The notes under the pieces are model-generated. The model had not been told where the DNA came from and did no database searches. It saw only the letters and a list, made by a program, of their open reading frames with translations. From the NCBI GenBank assembly GCA_963969345.1, contig OZ017768.1, forward strand, positions 8,704,718-8,768,717: 64,000 nt of DNA, in the 5' to 3' direction. Shown here piece by piece: positions 56,612-64,000 of this stretch. Source of the stretch: Turbatrix aceti. Its lineage: Eukaryota; Nematoda; Chromadorea; Rhabditida; Panagrolaimidae. A program made the translations under genes and the position numbers. How positions within the stretch are numbered: position 1 is the first letter of the stretch; each line of letters starts with the position of its first letter.

Positions 56612-57583
56612 ATGGAAGTGTTCACTGACCTCAAGGCTTCCTTCAAGAGCGACCCGATCGAGAGAATCGACCAGCAGCACCTGCGCTGGCTGACGCCTCG
56701 CAAGTTCGGCCCTATTACCAAGGCCATCGACGAGATTGGCATCCGTTCAGCGACTTCGCAGAACCTCAAGCGACCCGTGACGTCCTACGATCGACTCTGC
56801 GACTCCGGAGACGATCACGCACTCTACCTGTACTGGAGTCAGGAGACCCCCACCAAGGCCCTCATCCATGGCTACCTCAAGACCGGCAAGCGTCAGCTCT
56901 ACCTCAGAGATTCGGATGATGATCAGTTTATCCTGTCTCCTCTCTGCATGCTGGATTTCTTCGTCGTCGACGATGACCAGCATCATGGAATCGGAAAGGC
57001 TCTCTTTGATGCCATGCTCGAGAATGAGGGAATCACGGCTGGCAAAGTCGCCTACGACAAGCCGAATGACAAGCTTTTGGGATTCCTCGAAAAGCACTAC
57101 GGTCTCAAGGCTCCCATTTGGCAGAACACGAGCTACGCTGTCTTCCCGGAGTTCTTCAGTGACTTGAAGCCTCACAACACGGTCGACAAGGGCGAGGCTC
57201 CGTCCACCAAGAATCACAAGCATCCCAACAAGCCATTTGAGTCACTTGTCAGCAGCCCGGTGAGTTTTTTGACGTTTTATGGACCAAAATGCGTAAAAAT
57301 AGACGAAAAACTGTCAGATTTCGTTTTTGTTGTGTCCTAGCACGAAAGTATATTTTTTTCGTGCCGACCGTAGATCGCTATTTTCGTGTCAAGAAATTTC
57401 GTTTTTTTGATTTTCATCCATAATGTTCGTTTTTTTCAGAGACTTCCATTCCGACAGCGCGACGTTGCCGGTGGCATCATCCACGGTACCGCGCCTCTTC
57501 CTGAGCGTAAGGATGCCGGAGCCGAGACTCCTCGTGGACGCAAGAATACCCGGGACTTTGGCCACAGCAACATTTTCGGTTGA
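56612..57583 (+). CDS. Alpha-tubulin N-acetyltransferase (MEC-17/ATAT family), 263 aa
   Basis: This enzyme acetylates Lys40 of alpha-tubulin in the microtubule lumen, using acetyl-CoA. Exons are 56612-57259 and 57440-57583. The Gcn5-fold domain covers about residues 30-185. Landmarks are RPVTSYDRL, GYLKTGKRQLYL, the core strand LCMLDFFVVDDDQ (Cys112 matches human Cys120), the CoA loop QHHGIGKALF (123-132), and VAYDKPNDKLLGFLEKHYGL with Asp149 at the position of human Asp157. The N-terminus (MEVFTDLKASF) matches the usual start. A TTTTTTTGCAG TTTGCAG acceptor directly precedes the ATG, suggesting trans-splicing or a 5' UTR intron. The C-terminal exon is Arg/Gly-rich (LPFRQRDVAGGII, RGRKNTRDFG) and likely disordered. 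In nematodes mec-17 and atat-2 act in touch neurons. Confidence 0.93.
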
Positions 57584-58539
57584 CGTCAATCCGGCACATC
57601 CGGCGGCGTCCGACTGATCTCGTTACAGTAATCATTCACTATGTTATCCGCGCTTTATGATGTGTTATCCGTTATCGTCGATCTCGTCTACATCAGACGT
57701 TCCAGTTTGTTTTGGACAACGTTTGATTATTCTCGATTGTTTGTTTGTTTGTTTTTACCCTATTACATGCCTTCACGTTGTTGCAAAAGAAAATTATCAC
57801 GGAAATAAATCAACGTTGATTAATTTTGAAGGTTATGGGTGGAAAATAGGAATTTAGGGTCTCGACGCGAAAAAGGGGGGATCGTTTCGCTGCGAGACTA
57901 CTGTTTTTCGTTATTGGAAATCGGAATTTGTGGTATCGACGCGAAAAAATACCAAACAGGACGTTTTCGTTTCGGGAATGGCTGGTTTTCGCTGCAAGAC
58001 CTGAATCTTTTTACAAACATTGTTTATGGCCCCAAATGTTTATTTTACGTCCAAATATGTCTAAAATGCCACAAAATTTTTCTTTTTTCGCTGAAACGTC
58101 CCTGTCAATGTCAGAAATCCAAAAATGTCTGTCAAAAATGTCTGTGCAGCATCAAAAAAAAAAGAGTGCATGAATAACCTCCAACGTGCGTATGTGTGTC
58201 TTTCGTCCTACAAGCAGCTATAAATTTCTCCTTCATTTGTATCCGATACAGACAGGCACCATCTAGCCTAATATTTCGCCTCATTCTCTCTCGCCACTGC
58301 TACCTCCACAATCCGGCAGGGCATGTCAGAGACAAAATAGTACGAATAAAAAAAATTGCATCAATTCGCTGTAAGCGAAAAAAAGTGTCAGTCGTTCTCT
58401 GACTCTCTGCTCACGCTCACTTTGTCTTTTGTGAGCGTCGGACAAACTCTGTCAGTCTCCTTGAATGCAGTCGTACGACGCGTTTCTTTCTCTTTCTTCC
58501 AATATTTCTGTTTCTGATGCGATTTGTTCTTCAGGAGAA
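57584..58539. other. Intergenic stretch
   Basis: It holds the acetyltransferase 3' UTR (AATAAA near 57804) and the 5' region of the next gene. Near 58440-58535 a pyrimidine-rich stretch ends in TTCTTCAG, an acceptor 5 bp before the next ATG. No other gene is supported. Confidence 0.45.
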
Positions 58540-60941
58540 ATGAATTACACCGTTACGATCTCTTCCTTCATCAACGGCAAATACAAGCCGCTCAAAACCG
58601 TCGTTCCCGAAGGCGCGACTTTTCGCAGCGTTCTCAAACATTTCAAACTCGATGGATTCGCGAATGGGAAACTTCTCAAGCACGTCAACATCCCGGGCGT
58701 CGAGCAGCAGTATTTTAAAGTCGACGAGGACGACCAAATCGTGGTTGATGAAGCTCTGGATTTTGTTGTCGCGAATTTGACTGAGGAATCTGAATCTGCC
58801 AATGCTCCATCGACTTCGGTCGCCTCGGCGAGTTCAAGTGCAAATCCGCGGCCATCGAAGAATATTATGACGTCACGAATCCGCACCGAGAAGGATTTTG
58901 CCTCGGATGTGGCTCATCTGGATCCAAAAACTGTGAAGGCGATCGAGGAAGAATTTGCCAAAATCACCGCTGGCTGGAATTTCCAGATCAAGGGTGTCAA
59001 ATTGGTGTCACTTTTCAAGACCACTCACCTGAAACTCGCCCTCGTCATGGCGACGGACGCTGGCCTTTTTCCGGATCTTTTGCACATGGCTGACGGATGC
59101 GAGCAACAACTTCTCGACTTTTGCACCAACGTCATCGCAACGATTTACCCAACTTTCGAATTCCGCATCGCGGATATAAAAAATCTGGTCGACGAACTTT
59201 GCCGCGTGACAGCGTCCAATGTCTTCAGATTCTTCGTCGCCAAGGGCCGAGGCCCACTGGACCAGAATCTTCAGAAGAGAAGGTCGAGACTCTCCGTGAG
59301 CCTGCCCACTCAGAAAGGACGCAAACGGTCGACGGTTGGCGCTTCCGCTTCCGAAGAGAGCATTTCTTCGATTATTTCCAAGTTGAAGAGTGCTCCGGAG
59401 AACGAGGTCTATGAGATGTACAAAAAATCTGGGTAGGGTTTTTTTTTGTTGATAAATTGAATGTTTTTGACAAGTTGAATACTTTTTCAGCAGCGCGCGT
59501 TTTCAATGGATCAAGAGCAGTTTGTGGACGACCCCGAATGATTCATCTGTTTTCGGAAAACTTGTTCGAAGTTTTCCGAGGATTCTGCAGAATGTCAAAT
59601 TTGTGAGTTTGTTGTACACGAACGAACATAATTTTTTTTCATTTCGTTTACAAATAAATTTTCTATGTTTTTTTTGTTAACAAGTAAGAAAATCTGTTTG
59701 CGAACTTACACGAACAGAAAAAAACCTAATTTGTTCGCCAATGAACACGAACATTTAGCAATTTTTTTTTCTGAAAGAACGAACAACGCGAACAATTTTT
59801 TTGTTTTTTTCTTTGCAAACAAATAAATAAAAAAAATTGTTCACGAACAAAAAAGGAATTTTTTTACTAACGAACACCAACATTTTTGATCGTGTTCCTA
59901 AACGAATGCGACCAAAAAAATCTGTTCGCGAACGAACAAACGGATATCCATATTTTTTTTACAAGTTAATTATTTTCATATTTTTTTATTTTAATTTTTT
60001 AGAATTTTCTAATTTTAGTTTTCAATTTTTTTTAATTCAAAGAAAACATTTTTTTTTAGCTGGACGGTGACTTCGAAGCCCTGTGCAACGCCTCACACCC
60101 CTCCGCGGTCCCCGTCTCCGACACCCTGCGGAGCCGGGTGGACAGTCTGATCTGGCTCAGCGACTACGCGGCTGACATGTTACATGCTGACAAGGATGCC
60201 CGTGAGCAAGAAGCCGTCCGGACGCTGGTAGGTCTCCTGAGCCACCACAGCGCGAAGAGCAGGAGAAAGATCTGCGGGGATCCGAACATCATCTTCGTCG
60301 ACGTCCGTATCGATGTTACGCCTGCGGTATTCGCAGATACGTGCCCTGATCCGGTTGTTTTACGGTACCCCAACGGTCAGTACTACTGCGTCGTCGACAG
60401 AATTCCCATCGCCGTGGACGGCACTCTGGCCGATGCCCTCGAGGGAATGGTTACGATTTTTTACATCCTCAACTACTCTTTTCCGGAGCTAACCTACCTG
60501 TTCTACCACTACCTGGCTCTCTACAGTAACCTTTCGGGGGATGTTTGCAGGGTCGCGATGAAGTCTGAATTTCGCATTACGTGCGCGAGCAAGTGCGCGG
60601 GCACGAATTTGCTCAAGGAAGCATGCGGTAACCTGGGTTTGTTTTTTGAAAAGATTTTGTAAAACATCTATGATAGTGAGTTTGTTTTAGACCAGCAGGT
60701 AGGCTACACCCACTGCGAGTCGACGTCATCCACACCGGAAGACAGCAGCTACCTCTCGGTTTGCAAGGCCGAAATCCTCGAGGACGAAGCTGAGGAGCGG
60801 AGAATGAACGGCGAAGGTGATGACGACGACGATGACGACGACGATGATTATGAGGATGATGATGACGAAGACGACGATGATGAGGATGATACGTCGTTGA
60901 CGAAGAAAATACTGTTGGTGCCTGGTCCATCTATGTATTGA
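58540..60941 (+). CDS. Orphan protein with poly-acidic tail, 610 aa
   Basis: Exons are 58540-59432, 59491-59602, 60060-60636 and 60691-60941, all in phase. The start chosen is MNYTVTISSFINGKYKPL, just after a TTCAG acceptor; the frame is open further upstream. The first 85 residues have a ubiquitin-like or PB1-like feel (KTVVPEGATFRSVLKHFKL, DEDDQIVVDEALDF), but this is only a suggestion. A Ser/Ala linker (SANAPSTSVASASSSANPRP) follows. The middle is helical with EEEFAKITAGWNFQIKGVKL and a basic segment (LQKRRSRL, QKGRKRST). The third exon has KICGDPNIIFVDVRIDVTPA and RYPNGQYYCVVDRIPIAVDG. The C-terminus holds a long Asp/Glu run (about 30 residues) before KKILLVPGPSMY. No known family is claimed. 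Intron 2 (457 bp) carries GTTCG/CGAAC-rich repeats. Confidence 0.8.
59615..59945. repeat. GTTCG/CGAAC word-repeat block in intron 2 of the orphan gene
   Basis: Many copies of CGAACA, GAACACGAACAT and the palindrome GTTCGCGAAC alternate with A/T runs. A smaller block with TGTTCGTGTTTGTTCGCGAA occurs in intron 3 of the glycosyltransferase gene (26,925-26,955). Both are in introns. Confidence 0.7.
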
Positions 60942-61463
60942 GGGAGATTTACTTTACTTTATTACTCTTACTCGTGCATAATTACTCATTACAAAATTAA
61001 AGAGACCGTGATGAGTATCGAGATTGCACGAAGAGGGCGCCGTCAATCATTGAGGGAGATATTGTTGAGTAATAAACAAGTGTTTTTATTTAAAAAATTT
61101 AATTTATTTAAAAAATAATTACAAAAACAAATAAACTTTGTTGTTTTAAATTTAGAAAAAAATTCTTGGTTTTTTAAAATTTTAAACATTTAAAAAATGC
61201 TAATTGTTGGCATCAGTCAGCGTTCCATCAACTTTGGAGTCCAGAATAGGAGTCAATTTTTTTAAAAGTCGACTCTGGAAAATTGCGATTCTGAAGAATT
61301 TTGGTAAAATTCCCTATTTTAATCAATTTTCAGTATTTATTGTTCAAATTTCACCAATGCTAAAAATGAGAGTCAAATTTGGTATCAGTTCGTCATTCCA
61401 AAGCTATAAACTTTATTATCGTATTAAATACTGATTATCATAAATATAACAGGTCAATAATTC
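60942..61463. other. Intergenic stretch between convergent genes
   Basis: 3' flanks of the acidic-tail orphan (plus) and the first secreted peptide gene (minus). It is A/T-rich and no gene is supported. Confidence 0.45.
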
Positions 61464-61763
61464 TTACTGACTGGGAGGAGCTCCGGTACGACCACCATGA
61501 CCACCATGGCCTGCGCCACGACGACGGCGGTCAGACGGTGGGGGTCCGGATGGCGGGGGTCCACTGTGACGACGAGGTCCGCCGGTGCGACCGTTGCCTT
61601 CGGCATCACGACGACGACGGTCCGAGGGAGGGGTGCCCGAAGGTGGGGGACCGCTGTGGCGTCTGTGTCCGGGCGGGCCACCGGTGTGGTCACCGTGGGG
61701 ATGCGCGTAGGCGACGACGATGAGGCCGATGAGGAGAAGGCCGACAAAGACTAGTTTCTGCAT
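61464..61763 (-). CDS. Small secreted Pro/Arg-rich precursor 1, 99 aa
   Basis: A single exon. The ATG at 61763 starts MQKLVFVGLLLIGLIVVAYA, a signal peptide with cleavage likely after AYA. The mature part begins HPHGDHTGG and has two repeats of HSGPPPSG[TP]PPSD ending in RRRR. The spacer DAEGNGRTGGPR separates them, and the C-terminus is GAGHGGHGGRTGAPPSQ. Tetra-arginine sites fit cleavage by furin or other proprotein convertases, which would release Pro/Ser/Gly-rich peptides. It could be a neuropeptide-like precursor, an antimicrobial peptide or a cuticle-associated protein; there is no Cys and no C-terminal Gly-Arg amidation signal at the sites. A TATA box lies about 45 bp upstream of the ATG. 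The paralog is at 62916. Confidence 0.8.
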   Translation of the reverse strand: MQKLVFVGLLLIGLIVVAYAHPHGDHTGGPPGHRRHSGPPPSGTPPSDRRRRDAEGNGRTGGPRRHSGPPPSGPPPSDRRRRGAGHGGHGGRTGAPPSQ

Positions 61764-61803
61764 GTTCAAGTTGTGATATTGATGAATTCTGGGGAATTGA
61801 GGG

Positions 61804-61816
61804 TCTTTTTATATCT
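61804..61816 (-). promoter_or_regulatory. TATA box of secreted precursor 1
   Basis: GAGATATAAAAAG on the minus strand, 40-55 bp before the ATG, in the same place as the TATA box of the paralog. Confidence 0.7.
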
Positions 61817-62915
61817 CTCGGTATTTGATGAAATCAGCAACGCCCACTTTCATCGGATCATATTTTTGGAAAGGATTTTGTGTTCTAGAGCATTCTATGG
61901 GACTCCATAACTACATTACGGGGAGATGAATCGACCTCCACGTGTTGTCTGAACCATGAAAGCAATAACACCTTTTTTTAGAGAGGTGTGGAAGCGGATC
62001 TATGAACTCCAAGCATTAAACGAGATCATGTACTTTGCGGTACATCAGGAAAAATAGTTTCTGATGTTGTGTGTTTTGCAGCAGACATGGGGGCGATTAA
62101 TCTGTACGAATCATAGGAATTTGTTTAGGATGATGGGCAGTCAATGAGTTTTTCATCATATATTCTGGATACTCCAACTGCTGTTTTCACCTGCCTATGT
62201 TCACTTTGTTTTGCCGTTCGCAAATTGAATACATCAAAATACTTGGCGGCTGAACATCTGTAATTTTGCCAAATCAATTTTCCAAAGAGTGCCAATCAAA
62301 ATTAACAAGGCTCAAATAAATATCTAAACTTGCTTAGCGCGCTTATTGCATTGACAGCGCCAACATGTTTTTAACTGTATTGAAATTATTCGGACGCCGG
62401 ATATGCCTTATTAACGTCAACCAAAGTCCGGAATTTTTTCATTCACTGTCATCTGTTTCCGTATCAGCACTCTCAATAACAGACGCGATACCATGTTTGT
62501 TGTCACCGATATCCAAGCATCGACGCATTTTAATAAAAAAAAATTTAATTTAAAAAAAAAAAAAAAAAAAGATGATCGAGCATTTTTTAATTTCAATTTT
62601 TCTATTTATGTATTTCTCTTTCTCGTACCTTTTTAATTATATTTTTTTAAATTTTTTCAACTTTTTTTTTGAACTCAAAAGTTTTTTTAGTAAATTTTTT
62701 TCAACTTATAAGTTTTTTTTAATTCTTTAAAATTTTTTAAACTGGAAAGTTTTAAAATTAATACATATATTTACTACCGAACATTATAAGACGATTTCGA
62801 CATGTTTCCATAAAAGTATATGAAGTTAAGAATTTATTGGTCACAATAAATTATAAATTCGATTGCAAGGAATGTAAATTGCGGAACCAAAGTGGTGACA
62901 AAATCAGTGAAAGAT
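61817..62915. other. Intergenic stretch between the two secreted precursor genes
   Basis: No gene is supported. An A-run of about 18 lies near 62,552-62,570 and T/A-rich low complexity follows to 62,760. It lies upstream of precursor 1 and downstream of precursor 2. Confidence 0.5.
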
Positions 62916-63230
62916 TTACGATGGAGGAGCATCAGTTCCCTTGCCCTTTCCTTTTCCTTTTCCGGCGCCACGACGACGACGGTCAGACGGTGGGGGTCCG
63001 GATGGCGGGGGTCCGCTGTGATGACGAGGTCCGCCGGTGTGGCCGTTGCCTTCGGCATCACGACGACGACGGTCCGAGGGAGGGGTGCCCGAAGGTGGGG
63101 GACCGCTGTGGCGTCTGTGTCCGGGCGGGCCACCGCTTGGCGGGGGGCCGGTGTGGTCACCGTGGGGATGAGAGTAGGCGACGGCAATAAGGCCGATGAG
63201 GAGAAGACCGACAAAGACGAGCTTCTGCAT
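62916..63230 (-). CDS. Small secreted Pro/Arg-rich precursor 2, 104 aa
   Basis: A paralog of the gene at 61464. It starts MQKLVFVGLLLIGLIAVAYS, then HPHGDHTG, an added PPPSGGPP, and the same two PPPSG[TP]PPSDRRRR modules. The spacer is DAEGNGHTGGPRH. The tail differs: GAGKGKGKGKGTDAPPS in place of the His/Gly tail, so one copy ends Lys-rich and the other His-rich. The signal peptide and RRRR sites are unchanged, which argues that processing matters. The gene is a single exon with its own TATA box. Confidence 0.8.
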   Translation of the reverse strand: MQKLVFVGLLLIGLIAVAYSHPHGDHTGPPPSGGPPGHRRHSGPPPSGTPPSDRRRRDAEGNGHTGGPRHHSGPPPSGPPPSDRRRRGAGKGKGKGKGTDAPPS

Positions 63231-63274
63231 GTTGAAGTGAAGGAGTGAATTGATAAATTTTGGAAAATTGACGA

Positions 63275-63288
63275 CGTTTATATATACT
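63275..63288 (-). promoter_or_regulatory. TATA box of secreted precursor 2
   Basis: GTATATATAAACG on the minus strand, 45-58 bp before the ATG. Confidence 0.7.
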
Positions 63289-63838
63289 TTTTCACCAACT
63301 AAAACGCCTCTTTTTTATCAGATCACGCACAGCAAGGTAAATTTCTGTTCTGGATCATATAAGACGATGACAACAAAAATTTTTTTTATGAGCCTTTTTT
63401 TTGCACTTATTTTCAGCGTTTACTTTATTACAACGTAAAGTGCTTCAAAAAAGCATATTCCATCGTAGTTGCCCCGAAACTCGGAATCATTTTCCATGAT
63501 GCGTAATTATGGCAAATTTACTTTTCAGACATGTTCGAGACGCTTAATTGCCTAAAATCTCTTTTTTTCTGATAACCTGAGTCGCGAACGACCTGTTGAC
63601 GCTTCTTCTCTTTTTATTCGATAATTTTGAACACCTAGTCCAAACATGAACGTAAATGTTGCGTTTTTATTCAATCTGATACACGGTGGCGGTTTGATTT
63701 AAATAAACGGTTTTTTTGCATTATTACTTTTTTCGTAAAAACACTTTTTATTGTCAATCAACATAAAAACAATAACAAAAAACAATAACAAAAAACAACA
63801 ACAAAGTAATGGAAAAAAGACGGTAGAGGAATACCCTT
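63289..63838. other. Intergenic stretch
   Basis: No gene is supported. The ACAATAACAAAA units near 63,760-63,800 are simple sequence. Confidence 0.4.
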
Positions 63839-63981
63839 ACGCAGTAGCATAGCTCGGCTACTGCGCCACCCCGACATAGTTTGGCCATTGCGCCAGCCCA
63901 ACGCAGTAACATAACTTGGCTACTGCGTCAAAGAGGAGAGGGAAGCAGCACGCCGCAATAGCGTAACTTGGCTATTGTGTC
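63839..63981. repeat. Array of four small hairpin units
   Basis: Units at about 63839, 63871, 63901 and 63953 each read stem-loop-stem, e.g. GCAGTAGC-ATAGCTCG-GCTACTGC. The fourth reads GCAATAGC-GTAACTTG-GCTATTGT, keeping pairing with changed bases. The third keeps most of the stem (ACGCAGTA / TACTGCGT). The array may continue beyond the window. Confidence 0.6.
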
Positions 63982-64000
63982 GAGATGGGAGTTGAAAAAA

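Noticed and set aside
61379..63248. Plus-strand open frames over the secreted peptide genes
   Set aside because: They mirror the Pro/Arg-rich minus-strand genes, which have signal peptides and TATA boxes.
1..64000. CRISPR arrays, bacterial operons, riboswitches or rho-independent terminators
   Set aside because: Spliceosomal introns throughout show the DNA is eukaryotic; no regularly spaced identical repeats of CRISPR type are present.

Overview
The window is nuclear DNA of a small-genome animal, most likely a nematode. Many introns are only 45-60 bp, start GTAAG or GTGAG and end in a T-run plus TTTAG or TTTCAG. The proteins point to Ecdysozoa and especially nematodes: an SH2 plus tyrosine-kinase protein with a basic tail, a MEC-17 type alpha-tubulin acetyltransferase, tandem AIG1/ADTRP-family genes and a Pumilio protein. 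The genus is not identified, and the nematode call is an inference from intron style and gene content.

Layout. At 0.1-2.3 kb a PRMT1-type arginine methyltransferase is split in an exon by a 1.2-kb foldback element with a perfect 11-bp target duplication. From 3 to 22.5 kb lies a cluster of seven intact, broken or fragmentary copies of an unrecognised four-exon gene family, called family A here. It is mixed with tRNA-Asp-bounded repeat units, a decayed Helitron, a 2.1-kb TTAA element, a 1.1-kb near-palindrome and a hAT-type MITE. A complete phospholipase B-like gene (13.7-15.6 kb) and an orphan gene (19.7-20.6 kb) sit inside the cluster. From 24 to 30 kb come a tail-anchored orphan, tRNA-His, a Golgi-type family-49 glycosyltransferase with a tRNA-Gly in its first intron, and an SH2-tyrosine kinase.

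From 32.3 to 38.6 kb a full Pumilio gene is read on the minus strand, including a 12-codon first exon behind a 2.4-kb intron. From 41.2 to 50.9 kb there are three AIG1/ADTRP-family hydrolase genes on the minus strand. Two have identical exon lengths, but one has an intron inflated to 3.6 kb by an LTR-like element, a hAT MITE nested in that LTR, and a second hAT-like repeat block. From 53 kb on: a secreted two-domain rhodanese/sulfurtransferase, alpha-tubulin acetyltransferase, a 610-residue orphan with a poly-acidic tail, and two paralogous small secreted Pro/Arg-rich precursors with tetra-arginine sites.

How it fits together. No single pathway links the genes. The clearest story is mobile-element history: several insertions can be read to the base, because removing the element and one target copy restores an exact exon length or reading frame. 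The best candidates for undescribed biology are family A, the hAT-like elements that share ends but carry different GC-rich palindromic words, and the tetra-arginine secreted peptide pair. Splice sites were assigned by eye and checked for phase in the complete gene models.
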